Assembly: GCF_022867885.1 (NCBI RefSeq)
Contig: NZ_JALIFP010000010.1
Coordinates: 1 to 64,000, forward strand
Length of the DNA: 64,000 nt
DNA from: Lederbergia sp. NSJ-179
GTDB lineage: Bacteria > Bacillota > Bacilli > Bacillales > Bacillaceae_C
Reading direction: 5' to 3'
A program made the translations under genes and the position numbers. Position 1 is the first letter of the stretch. Every line of letters starts with the position of its first letter. Shown one piece after another: positions 1 to 8,003 of this stretch. The notes beneath the pieces were generated by a model. The model was given only the letters and a program-made list of their open reading frames with translations, made no database searches and was not told the origin of the DNA.

Positions 1-246
1 CAGATGAACCCCCTCGGTTTAATGGTTTTTTGGTTACTAACTATTTTAAACCTTATAGGGCAAGGTTTCATCTGTTTTCTTATTTTTTGGGGTGGTTTTT
101 CGACATTTTTTCCATTCCCTTCTCTTAAAAGTGCATTATACCGTCACATTTTGGGGGAAAATAAATTCTGGTCTCTCCTTAACCCCTTGTCTCACTTGAG
201 GTGTGAGACATCGCAATTACCTCGAAAATAGAAATGAGGTCATTAC

Positions 247-1812
247 ATGAGAAAACTTAGACTACTTATTCCACTTGCCTGTTTGGTTATATTATTTTTT
301 GCTTGCCAAAGTAAACACAATCAGGTGGAACCAATTATAACGGGTCAGCATTTAAAGTCGAAACCTGATGAAACATCTAAGACACATAAGGATTCAACAG
401 GTGACCAAAAGAAGGAAATTAAGAAGTCACAAGCAAATGATTTGCCGGCCTCTCCAGATAAAGAAAAGACCATCTACTTAACATTTGATGACGGTCCTTC
501 TTCAGCGACAAACGATATTTTGGATACCTTAGACCAATTTGATGCTGAAGCAACATTTTTTATGCTGGAACCTGCTATGAAGGAATTACCAGAGGCTGTA
601 AACAAAATCGCAGAGGAAGGTCAAGCTATGGGTTTACATGGTGTGACACACGACAAAAACCAATTTTATAAATCTGAAGAAAATGCTCTTGAAGAAATGG
701 TTACCACTCAGGAGACACTTCAACAGATTACAGGAATAAAGTCCAATCTGATCCGGACACCATATGGCAGCGTTCCGTATTTAACTGAAACATATCGAGA
801 GGTTTTAGACAACCATGGATTTAAAGTGTGGGATTGGACTGTTGACAGCGATGATTGGTCCTTACCAGGCGATCAGTATGTCAATAGGGCCATAAAACAA
901 ATAGAGGCGCAAGTTGATGCAAAAGTGACACCAATTGTTCTTATGCATGATAAACAAAACACAGCTAATCATTTGTCTATGCGTTTTAAAGATTATTCCT
1001 CCTATTTGACAATGGAAGAAGAACCAATTCCGGATGAAGCTTCTTTCATTCAGTCTAAAGGACTGGGGATTATGGCAGATCAATTGATATTTAGATATCC
1101 AGCCAATAACCATGATACGTTGAAAAATATAAATTTCACGATTAAACCGGGAAGCAGTGTAGCTTTTGTGGGAGAAAATGGGTCAGGGAAAACAACACTC
1201 GTCAAAATGATATTAGGTTTATACAGGCCTACCTCTGGCACAATCAAGTGGTGTAATGAAAATGGTGAAGTGCAAATACACAATGTTGCAAATGAAAGCA
1301 GAGTCATATTTCAAGACTTCATAAAATTGCTTAGACCCGTCCGTGAAAATGTAGCAATCGGGGATATATCGATGATAAATAATGATGCGGCTTTATTACG
1401 GGCCTTAAAGAAGGCAGACGCAGATAGCTTTTCTGAAGGATTGGATACTTTTTTAGGCCCTGAATTTGGTGGTGTGGATTTATCTGGTGGGCAATGGCAG
1501 AGACTGGCGATAGGGCGAGCATATCTTAAGAAGAGTTCACTCACAATTTTTGACGAACCGACGGCATCCTTAGACCCTAATTCAGAAAAAAAAGCTTTTG
1601 ACATCTTTGTAAATTTAGGTGACCAGCAAACGTCGATTATTGTGACTCACCGGCTTTATATTACAAAATTCGTAGATGAAATATTTATGTTTGAAAATGG
1701 TGAGATTGTGGAGAGCGGATCACATAAAGAACTTATCAATGCTAAAGGAAAGTATGAAAAAATGTTTAGGCAGCAATCCACACTATATGCACCAAGAAAA
1801 GAAGAGGTGTAA
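247..1812 (+). CDS. Chimeric protein: polysaccharide deacetylase lipoprotein fused in frame to an ABC transporter ATPase domain
   Basis: The 521-aa reading frame joins two unrelated proteins. Residues 1-20 are a lipoprotein signal ending in a lipobox (LFFAC, Cys20). Residues about 75-237 are a NodB-type polysaccharide deacetylase with all the usual motifs: TFDDGPS at 79-85, HGVTH, RTPYGS, DWTVDSDDW and LMHD near 232-235. From about residue 245 the sequence is the linker and nucleotide-binding domain of an ABC exporter: Walker A GENGSGKTT near 309, LSGGQWQR near 414, Walker B TIFDEP. The transmembrane half of that exporter is missing, as is the end of the deacetylase. The next gene, 3 nt downstream, is the matching intact ABC half-transporter. 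The likely cause is a deletion joining a deacetylase gene to the preceding exporter gene around nt 960-1000. The two halves belong on opposite sides of the membrane, so both cannot work in one chain. An assembly error is the main alternative. Confidence 0.85.
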   Translation: MRKLRLLIPLACLVILFFACQSKHNQVEPIITGQHLKSKPDETSKTHKDSTGDQKKEIKKSQANDLPASPDKEKTIYLTFDDGPSSATNDILDTLDQFDAEATFFMLEPAMKELPEAVNKIAEEGQAMGLHGVTHDKNQFYKSEENALEEMVTTQETLQQITGIKSNLIRTPYGSVPYLTETYREVLDNHGFKVWDWTVDSDDWSLPGDQYVNRAIKQIEAQVDAKVTPIVLMHDKQNTANHLSMRFKDYSSYLTMEEEPIPDEASFIQSKGLGIMADQLIFRYPANNHDTLKNINFTIKPGSSVAFVGENGSGKTTLVKMILGLYRPTSGTIKWCNENGEVQIHNVANESRVIFQDFIKLLRPVRENVAIGDISMINNDAALLRALKKADADSFSEGLDTFLGPEFGGVDLSGGQWQRLAIGRAYLKKSSLTIFDEPTASLDPNSEKKAFDIFVNLGDQQTSIIVTHRLYITKFVDEIFMFENGEIVESGSHKELINAKGKYEKMFRQQSTLYAPRKEEV

Positions 1813-1815
1813 CGA

Positions 1816-3594
1816 TTGAATTTCAAGTTATACAATATTTTCCAACTCCTTTTAAAAATTTTCAGGAAAACACCTATTATTTCCTTGCTTACCTTTATTA
1901 TCCCATTGGTAAGCGGGTTATTAACCTTTTATACCTTTTCTGCACAGAAAAATTTGATCAATTTAATTCCGGATCATTCAGGAACTTCAGATTGGAAAGA
2001 CTTACTTCACCTAGCGATGTTTCCGATATTGGTATATGTCTCGATCTATGCTCTTCAATCATTCTCTAGTAGTGTAACGAACATCTTGAAGTCTAAGATG
2101 AATGCTATTATCACCTATTCGTTCCAATCGGAAATTGCGAACGTGGCGAGTAAAATTGATTTCAAGAAATTTGATGATAAAGAATTTGGAAATACTTTAA
2201 AAAGGGCAAAGAGCGTAGTAGGTGAAGACATGGACGGAATAACAGGGTTTTTGGTTGCTACAGTTGGTACGGTATCTTCTTTAATCAGTGTAGTATGGCT
2301 TGCTGCAACAAACGGATACTTCGTTATTACGTTTATTGTTTCACTTTTGATCGTAAGCAATTTAATCATACGGATGATGGCAGAGGTGAAAGTTAGAAAG
2401 GTCGGAAAAGAAGTCACCTTTGATGGAAGAATGAGTGAATATTTTTCAAACTCACTTTTAGAATCAAATGTTCTTAGGGAATTAAAAGTGTATAACGCCT
2501 TTCATTTTTTCCTTGACTTATGGGGGAACGTTACACTAAGGCAATATAATCAGAGTCATGGAGCTAGAAAATATGAAATTAAAATAGGTATGTTTCTTGC
2601 GATCATTCAGACCACCGCCATCTTTATCGTATTAGTCTATTTACTTAGTAAAATGAATGCATCCAATAATGTGACAATAGGGGGAATATCTGTTCTATTC
2701 TTAGCGTTACTATCTGTTGGAGGACAAGTGATGAGTTTATCTTGGCCGCTAAGCCGATTATACATGAGTAGTTACAAATTGTCTGATCTGCATGAAGTTT
2801 TAAAATGGGGGGAGGGGATCAAGGGAACGCATGAGAACACACAAAAAACTGAAATTTCCAACTCGGTAGTCCCAATAGTAATATCAAAATTATGCTTCAG
2901 GTATCCGAATGCCGAAAAATATATACTCTCGGATATTAATATGAAGATTGGAAAGGGGGAAAAAATTGCAATTGTCGGAGAAAATGGGGCCGGTAAATCT
3001 ACCTTAATAAAATTGATTTTAGGCCAATATAAGCCCACTTCTGGTGAAATACAGTGGAATGGTAAACCAGAATTATCTGGCGATATATCTGTCGTTTTTC
3101 AAAGTTTTATTAAATTTGAGCTGACATTAAGGGAAAATATTACTTTGGGAAATATGAACGAACATCATAACGATCAGAAAATCATAGAAACATTAAAAAT
3201 ATGCGAATTAATGGATTTGTATCACGAACTTGGCGGATTAGATGTCGTTGTCGGACAAGTAATGGAGGGAGGAAGGCAACTATCGGGAGGGCAATGGCAA
3301 AAACTGGCGATCGCTAGAGCACTCTATCATGATGCGGAGCTGATTATCTTTGATGAAATGACATCGGCCATTGACCCGAATTCCGAGGTGAAAATATTTC
3401 ATAAATTAATCGAACTTTGCCAGAATAAAACAGCGATTTTTATTTCACACAGATTAGGCTGGACAAAAAACGTCGATTGTATATATGTATTTGAGAACGG
3501 AAGGGTTGTAGAGTTTGGCAAACATAATGAATTAATGAAATACACGGGAGTTTATTCACAAATGTATAATCAGCAAGCATCTTGGTACAGATAA
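1816..3594 (+). CDS. ABC transporter half-exporter (membrane domain + ATPase)
   Basis: This 592-aa protein has an N-terminal six-helix ABC exporter membrane domain (about residues 15-320) and a C-terminal nucleotide-binding domain. Visible motifs are Walker A GENGAGKST, signature LSGGQWQK, Walker B LIIFDEM and the switch His in ISHRLG. It starts with TTG 3 nt after the preceding frame, and the GAGGTG just upstream could serve as ribosome binding site. The ATPase is a close relative of the one fused to the deacetylase upstream; both have the LSGGQWQ form of the signature seen in exporters of modified peptides and bacteriocins. The pair probably once encoded a heterodimer. With its partner's membrane domain deleted, this subunit may now be an orphan. 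No peptide precursor gene is visible nearby, so the substrate is unknown. Confidence 0.85.
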   Translation: MNFKLYNIFQLLLKIFRKTPIISLLTFIIPLVSGLLTFYTFSAQKNLINLIPDHSGTSDWKDLLHLAMFPILVYVSIYALQSFSSSVTNILKSKMNAIITYSFQSEIANVASKIDFKKFDDKEFGNTLKRAKSVVGEDMDGITGFLVATVGTVSSLISVVWLAATNGYFVITFIVSLLIVSNLIIRMMAEVKVRKVGKEVTFDGRMSEYFSNSLLESNVLRELKVYNAFHFFLDLWGNVTLRQYNQSHGARKYEIKIGMFLAIIQTTAIFIVLVYLLSKMNASNNVTIGGISVLFLALLSVGGQVMSLSWPLSRLYMSSYKLSDLHEVLKWGEGIKGTHENTQKTEISNSVVPIVISKLCFRYPNAEKYILSDINMKIGKGEKIAIVGENGAGKSTLIKLILGQYKPTSGEIQWNGKPELSGDISVVFQSFIKFELTLRENITLGNMNEHHNDQKIIETLKICELMDLYHELGGLDVVVGQVMEGGRQLSGGQWQKLAIARALYHDAELIIFDEMTSAIDPNSEVKIFHKLIELCQNKTAIFISHRLGWTKNVDCIYVFENGRVVEFGKHNELMKYTGVYSQMYNQQASWYR

Positions 3595-3607
3595 TAAAAC
3601 TTTTTAA

Positions 3608-3646
3608 AAAGAGCCTATTTGAAAGGATATTTCAAACAGGCTCTTT
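3608..3646 (+). terminator. Rho-independent terminator after the ABC exporter gene
   Basis: A 16-bp stem with one mismatch (AAAGAGCCTATTTGAA / TTCAAACAGGCTCTTT) has a 7-nt loop and lies just after the exporter stop codon. Confidence 0.75.
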
Positions 3647-3708
3647 CAATTTATAAAATAAATACTCTATCAGAATATCTCATTTGATAGCTAAATAGAA
3701 AAATGAAA

Positions 3709-3739
3709 AATAACTTTGGGCCGTTAGCCCAAAGTTATT
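3709..3739 (-). terminator. Rho-independent terminator of the 24-aa peptide gene
   Basis: A perfect 13-bp stem AATAACTTTGGGC / GCCCAAAGTTATT has a 5-nt loop. Read on the minus strand it is followed by TTTTCATTTTT. The stem begins at the stop codon of the small minus-strand ORF, which supports that ORF being a real transcription unit. Confidence 0.75.
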
Positions 3740-3813
3740 TAATCAGCTATTGCCAAATAGACAAAATAAGCAATCATAATAAAAGCGCCAATTGTAATAA
3801 TTGCACTAGTCAC
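3739..3813 (-). CDS. Putative 24-aa single-pass membrane peptide
   Basis: On the minus strand, GTG at 3813 opens a 24-codon frame reading M-TSAIITIGAFIMIAYFV followed by YLAIAD and TAA. A GGGAGG ribosome binding site sits 8 nt upstream, and a strong terminator starts at the stop codon. The peptide is almost entirely one hydrophobic helix with an acidic C-terminus. Its compact unit (binding site, 24 codons, terminator) resembles known bacterial small membrane proteins such as KdpF- or CydX-like subunits or type I toxins. I do not recognise the family, and no antisense RNA promoter is evident. It is too short to be certain, but ribosome binding site plus stop-abutting terminator makes chance unlikely. 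Confidence 0.55.
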   Translation of the reverse strand: MTSAIITIGAFIMIAYFVYLAIAD

Positions 3814-3965
3814 AATTATAGCCTCCCTATATGAGTTGAGATACACTCATTATAACCGAATATTATTTTTTTACCATTTTTACTAAATTTGTCATTTTTT
3901 TATTCCTATTATAACTGGAATAGTATAAAATAGAAATATAAAAGTTTAGAAGGGATTCGTTTACT

Positions 3966-4577
3966 ATGAGAATGTGGATTCGTAAATCACTGATAATACT
4001 CGTTTCCATCCTTACCTTTGGTATGGTCAACCCTTCCCATGCCTTCTGGTCCCAAAATCAAGAATCACCGAAAAGTTTACAACGTAGTTCTAGTTCAAAT
4101 GCAACGTCACAAAATCGTTCCTCTAATGAAGAAATGCAACTTTCTGTCACCATGGCGGAGAGGGATCAAGAGGATCAAATTATTGATGTTTTGATCGGAA
4201 AAGCTGAGCAGCAAGCAATGATCAAATTCGGCCCGAAAATTTCAAATGTGATTGAATCTGAATTTAACGAAGTGATTATGCCTCATATTATTGGGGCAAT
4301 TGAAATGACTGCTGCGCAATATCCTGGGGAAGAACTTAAGAATCTAGCCATAACAGAAAAACCTGGGGGAGGAGTTAGTGAGAAAATCTTTAATATTTAT
4401 CATGCAGAAACAGGGAAGGATCTTATGTTATTCCATGTTAGAAGAGAAAAGCCGCCTTTAGAAGGGTATCAATTTAATTTTCATTACCATACCTATCATG
4501 ATCAATTTCAGACCCATTATACAATGGGAACTATTTACTGGAGTAAAGATACGCCCCCCCATTGGCAAACCGTATAA
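3966..4577 (+). CDS. ypjP: YpjP family secreted protein
   Basis: The 203-aa protein has a signal peptide (about residues 1-27, cut after SHA) and then a low-complexity Ser/Asn/Gln stretch to about residue 55. The conserved domain after that is rich in His and aromatic residues near the end (FHYHTYHDQ). It resembles Bacillus YpjP, a protein of unknown function, and its place upstream of thyA-dfrA matches the B. subtilis ypjP/thyB/dfrA neighbourhood. An AGAAGGG ribosome binding site precedes the ATG, and a terminator follows at once. Whether it works at the envelope is inferred only from the signal peptide. Confidence 0.8.
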   Translation: MRMWIRKSLIILVSILTFGMVNPSHAFWSQNQESPKSLQRSSSSNATSQNRSSNEEMQLSVTMAERDQEDQIIDVLIGKAEQQAMIKFGPKISNVIESEFNEVIMPHIIGAIEMTAAQYPGEELKNLAITEKPGGGVSEKIFNIYHAETGKDLMLFHVRREKPPLEGYQFNFHYHTYHDQFQTHYTMGTIYWSKDTPPHWQTV

Positions 4578-4580
4578 GAG

Positions 4581-4612
4581 AGCAAGTTCGATATTCACTG
4601 ATCGAGCTTGCT
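4581..4612 (+). terminator. Terminator after ypjP
   Basis: A perfect 12-bp stem AGCAAGTTCGAT / ATCGAGCTTGCT with an 8-nt loop is followed by TTCTTTCATTTT. Confidence 0.75.
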
Positions 4613-4689
4613 TTCTTTCATTTTCCATTATTTCTTCCATTTAATCATGATATAATGATAGATACATAGATTAGAATTGGAAGTAGGGG

Positions 4690-5382
4690 ATGCACATGCG
4701 AAAATGGTTCATTATTCCAGTCCTGCTTTTTGCTGTTTTTTTTATTTCGGATAAAACCCGTGCTGAATACCAAGGGATCTTATTAGCTGAAAGCAATTTA
4801 TATCCAAATTTACAACTTCATTCTGATACTTTACTTAAAAAGATGGTGGTTCTTCCTAAAACCTCTTATAACCATAAGAGGGCAATAGAAATAATCCATA
4901 GGTTGGATCAATTGCCACACTCCATTTTACAAAAAGCTGCTCAAAAAGATATAAAAATTATTCTATTTAATGGTAAATTAACAGATAATGATCATGTTGC
5001 CTATCTTCATGAGAAGACACCTAGAGGCTATATAGAACCGATCGTATGGGATGATGTTCCTGGAATAGGTGGAACTGAATTTGTCTATGTAAAAATAGGA
5101 AGTAGTGAAAAAGGAAAAGGACATGGTTCCGTTAATTTAGAATATCATGAGCTTGCCCATTCCTTGATGAATTTAGTGTATAATGATAAAGTACATTCAA
5201 CTAAAATAAACGCTTTTTGGTCGCAAGAAGCCGCCTCTATGTTTCCAGGGAATTCGTACTTTATAAATTATAAAGAGGAATATTTTGCAGAATGCTTCGC
5301 CTATTACTTTTTCTCTCCTGAAACAAGAGAAGTCTTAAAGCAAAATGCGCCAAAAACATATCAATATTTTGCAAAGTTATAA
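4690..5382 (+). CDS. Secreted zinc metalloprotease of the anthrax lethal factor-like (ATLF/PPEP) type
   Basis: The 230-aa protein has an N-terminal signal peptide (about residues 1-25, ending TRA) and a zinc-protease core: HELAH near residue 154 with the preceding Tyr, and a downstream Glu in EEYFAECFAYYF that would supply the third zinc ligand. This spacing, an HExxH helix followed by a short segment ending in F/YAE-F--YF, is typical of the ATLF-related domain, which includes lethal factor C-terminal domains and clostridial Pro-Pro endopeptidases. It lies alone between ypjP and thyA, 12 nt upstream of the thyA reading frame, so read-through is possible. The substrate is unknown; a surface or secreted host/self protein is a guess. 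A second in-frame ATG lies two codons in (MHMRK). Confidence 0.75.
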   Translation: MHMRKWFIIPVLLFAVFFISDKTRAEYQGILLAESNLYPNLQLHSDTLLKKMVVLPKTSYNHKRAIEIIHRLDQLPHSILQKAAQKDIKIILFNGKLTDNDHVAYLHEKTPRGYIEPIVWDDVPGIGGTEFVYVKIGSSEKGKGHGSVNLEYHELAHSLMNLVYNDKVHSTKINAFWSQEAASMFPGNSYFINYKEEYFAECFAYYFFSPETREVLKQNAPKTYQYFAKL

Positions 5383-5402
5383 AGGGTTAGGAAGTGGATG
5401 AT

Positions 5403-6197
5403 TTGGAACAATATTTGAATTTATGTAAGGAAGTTTTAGATAACGGATTGAAAAAGGAGGATCGGACGGGAACCGGGACGATTAGTGTTTTTGGACACCA
5501 AATGAGATTTGACTTACAAAAAGGATTTCCATTATTGACGACAAAGAAGCTTCATACGAAATCAATTATTCATGAGCTTTTATGGTTTTTAGCTGGTGAT
5601 ACGAATGTAAGCTATTTACAAGAAAATGGAGTTAGAATTTGGAATGAATGGGCAGATGAAAAAGGCGAGTTAGGACCCATTTATGGGAAGCAATGGCGCT
5701 CTTGGGAGGCAGCTGATGGAAGAACGATTGACCAAATAAAAGATGTCCTCGAACAAATTAAAACTAATCCCGATTCGCGCCGAATGATTGTGAGTGCTTG
5801 GAACGTGGGAGACATAAATAAAATGGCTTTACCTCCCTGTCATTGTCTGTTTCAGTTCTATGTGGCTGACGGGAAGCTTTCATGTCAGCTTTATCAAAGA
5901 TCTGCTGATATATTTCTTGGTGTACCTTTTAATATTGCTTCTTATGCGTTATTAACGATGATGATCGCACAGGTAACAGGTTTACAACCCGGTGACTTTG
6001 TTCATACTCTCGGGGATGCCCATATTTATTTAAATCATCTGGAACAAATCAAACGGCAATTGCAACGTGAACCACGCCGATTGCCGCGTATGGTCATAAA
6101 CCCTGATGTGAAAGACCTATTTCAATTTAAATATAATGATTTTTCGATTGAAGGGTATGATCCACACCCAGCCATTAAAGGGGTTGTCAGTGTATGA
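5403..6197 (+). CDS. thyA: Thymidylate synthase
   Basis: It converts dUMP to dTMP with methylene-tetrahydrofolate. The catalytic Cys is in PPCHCLFQF, the N-terminal KEDRTGTG phosphate loop is present, and [11 protein letters not shown] and YDPHP are intact. The TTG at 5403 gives 264 aa, exactly the E. coli-type length. An in-frame GTG at 5394 would add three residues but sits only 2 nt from the AGGA ribosome binding site. The stop overlaps the dfrA start by 4 nt, so the two are translationally coupled and act together: ThyA makes dihydrofolate and DfrA recycles it. Confidence 0.95.
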   Translation: MEQYLNLCKEVLDNGLKKEDRTGTGTISVFGHQMRFDLQKGFPLLTTKKLHTKSIIHELLWFLAGDTNVSYLQENGVRIWNEWADEKGELGPIYGKQWRSWEAADGRTIDQIKDVLEQIKTNPDSRRMIVSAWNVGDINKMALPPCHCLFQFYVADGKLSCQLYQRSADIFLGVPFNIASYALLTMMIAQVTGLQPGDFVHTLGDAHIYLNHLEQIKRQLQREPRRLPRMVINPDVKDLFQFKYNDFSIEGYDPHPAIKGVVSV

Positions 6198-6679
6198 TCT
6201 CATTTTTGTGGGCAGAAGATGAAAATGGATTAATCGGAAGAGATAATCAACTGCCTTGGCGGCTTCCGGCTGATTTACATTATTTTAAAGAGACGACGAT
6301 GGGCCATCCGGTTGTAATGGGAAGAAAAACCTATGAATCAATCGGAAAACCGTTACCAAGGCGGACAAATCTTGTTTTAACGCGAGATCCTTCTTTTCAG
6401 GCGAACGGATGTGAGATCTTCCATTCAAAAGAAGCCTTTTTGCAGTGGGCGGAACAGATTGACGAGGAAATCTTTGTGATTGGTGGAGCGGAAATATTTC
6501 GTCTTTTTATGGATGAGGTAGTTCAACTTTATGTGACGAAAATATTCCACCATTTTGAAGGGGATGAATATTTTCCACAGCTAGATTGGGCGAATTGGCA
6601 ATTAGTGTCTACTCAGTTAGGAAAAAAAGATGAAAAAAATCCTTATGACTATGAGTTTAGAAAGTATATTCGCAAATAA
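6194..6679 (+). CDS. dfrA: Dihydrofolate reductase
   Basis: The 161-aa enzyme reduces dihydrofolate to tetrahydrofolate with NADPH. Family motifs visible are the Met20-loop segment IGRDNQLPW, the active-site acidic residue in PADLHYFK (about residue 27), the NADPH-binding GRKTYESIG and FVIGGAEIF. Length is normal. It overlaps the thyA stop by 4 nt (ATGA) and is followed by a bidirectional terminator. Confidence 0.96.
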   Translation: MISFLWAEDENGLIGRDNQLPWRLPADLHYFKETTMGHPVVMGRKTYESIGKPLPRRTNLVLTRDPSFQANGCEIFHSKEAFLQWAEQIDEEIFVIGGAEIFRLFMDEVVQLYVTKIFHHFEGDEYFPQLDWANWQLVSTQLGKKDEKNPYDYEFRKYIRK

Positions 6680-6694
6680 AAAAACAGTATTAAA

Positions 6695-6725
6695 AAATGG
6701 CTTGGGGAGCTTTCCCAAGCCATTT
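6695..6725. terminator. Bidirectional terminator between dfrA and the hlyIII-like gene
   Basis: A 12-bp stem AAATGGCTTGGG / CCCAAGCCATTT lies between convergent genes, with A-rich and T-rich flanks on either side. Confidence 0.75.
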
Positions 6726-6745
6726 CTGTGTTCATCAAAATCTTC

Positions 6746-7399
6746 CTAAACATAAAACAACACACAGAAGTACATAAAAGTACTTCCGGCGATGACAAAT
6801 AAATGCCAGATAGCGTGGGAATAAGGTAAATTGCGCCATATATAAAAGATCGCCCCAACAGAATAAAAAATTCCGCCTGTTAAAAGCATATAAAATCCAG
6901 CGGGACTGAGGCTTGTATATAATGGTTTAATCGCAATAATAATGAGCCATCCCATCAGTAGATAAAATACTGTGGATAAAACCCTGAATTTATTCACTAA
7001 GAAGCATTTAAACGTGATTCCGGCAACAGCAAGACCCCAAATAATTCCAAACAAGGTCCAACCTAAAGTTCCATTTAAAGTAACGAGAGTAAGGGGTGTA
7101 CACGTTCCCGCAATTAAAATATAAATGGCCGAATGATCTAGGATGGCAAATACATTTTTAACTTTAGAAGGTTTGAAGCTGTGGAGCATTGTGGAAAACA
7201 AATAAAGTAAGATCATTGAGATCCCAAAAATCGTAAAGCTTACTACATGCATGGCATTCCCATTTTGAACGGCTGAAACAATTAAAACAACAAGGGCAGG
7301 AATGCTTAAAAGAAATCCAATTCCGTGTGTAATGGCGTTAGCCAGCTCTTCTTTCCAATTGAAGGTTTGGCCATCGGTATAAAACGAGGTTTCCATCAT
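6746..7399 (-). CDS. Hemolysin III/PAQR family membrane protein (YplQ-like)
   Basis: The 217-aa protein has seven predicted membrane helices and the conserved residues of the HlyIII/PAQR family: N-terminal EELANAITHGIG with its His, the Ser and His of STMLHS, DHSAIYILIAG, and a C-terminal H--WHLFV pair. These His/Asp residues form the zinc site in adiponectin-receptor relatives. B. subtilis YplQ is the likely ortholog, as it lies near dfrA/thyB and ypm genes there. Two adjacent ATGs (7399 and 7396) follow GGAGG, and either could be used. The role in Bacillus is not established, so 'hemolysin' should not be taken literally. Confidence 0.85.
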   Translation of the reverse strand: MMETSFYTDGQTFNWKEELANAITHGIGFLLSIPALVVLIVSAVQNGNAMHVVSFTIFGISMILLYLFSTMLHSFKPSKVKNVFAILDHSAIYILIAGTCTPLTLVTLNGTLGWTLFGIIWGLAVAGITFKCFLVNKFRVLSTVFYLLMGWLIIIAIKPLYTSLSPAGFYMLLTGGIFYSVGAIFYIWRNLPYSHAIWHLFVIAGSTFMYFCVLFYV

Positions 7400-7535
7400 A
7401 ATTCCTCCATTCTCTTTTCATCATAGTGGTTTATAAGGATAATTGCAATTATTATTTTCAATGAGGAAATTTTTTATTCTATCGTCTAAGACCTGAAACC
7501 TGTATAATGAAGATAATGATAATGGATGTGAAACA

Positions 7536-7814
7536 TTGAAAAAAATAAAAATTGTAACGGATTCAACATCTGATTTAACTGTTGAGGAAATCGAATATTT
7601 AAATATACATGTTTATTCCATTATCTATTTTCGTAGATGGAGAAGTTTATTTGGATGGAGTAGATTTAACACCAGAAATGTTTATCGTTTGAAAATGAAA
7701 GCGAAAATTGAAGAGATCACAGGCTTTACCAAAGTAGAGATTGATTATCCAAGCCCCGTTATTAGTACCCATACAGGTCCCGGAGCCATAGGCTTTATGT
7801 ATTATTTTGATTAA
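7536..7814 (+). pseudogene. degV-family fatty-acid-binding protein, frameshifted and internally deleted
   Basis: The first 25 codons from TTG 7536 match the DegV N-terminus (KIVTDSTSDLT...LNIHV). At the TTT of 7612-7614 an extra T shifts the frame. In the next frame the sequence continues as expected: IPLSIFVDGEVYLDGVDLTPEMF. The original frame then resumes only near the C-terminus (EEITGFTKVEIDYPSPVISTHTGPGAIGFMYY). Normal DegV proteins are about 280 aa, so roughly 190 codons in the middle are gone, around 7685-7705. The protein would have bound a fatty acid for phosphorylation by FakA. This copy cannot be functional; other paralogs usually exist elsewhere. Confidence 0.85.
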
Positions 7815-7860
7815 TACGGCTTCATCTGAACGGTCTAATTTAGATCGTTTTTTTACCTTC

Positions 7861-7920
7861 TAGCACCAGCGCTAGCACAATTTCGGTCTCTGCCTACGTA
7901 AGTCAACATCCATCGCTTTT
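7861..7920. repeat. Decayed copy of the GCGCAAGCGCCC repeat family (family A)
   Basis: TTTCGGT-CTGCCTACGTAAGTCAACATC closely matches the inner part of the full copy at 20521-20703 (TTTCGGTGCCTGCTTGCGTAAGTCAACATC). The preceding TAGCACCAGCGCTAGCA is a degraded version of its TAGCTCCAGCGCCCAGCGACTAGCA end. Confidence 0.6.
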
Positions 7921-8003
7921 TTCCATAATAACTTATGATTGTTCGCTCATTATGTTCGTATGTTATAATAAAACTCCATCTTATTAAGGGGGCTACTAAA
8001 TCA

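Noticed and set aside
4-231. 75-aa open frame at the left edge
   Set aside because: It has no ribosome binding site and an unnatural composition (long Phe/Leu/Pro runs). It overlaps a hairpin region before the deacetylase gene and shows no family resemblance.
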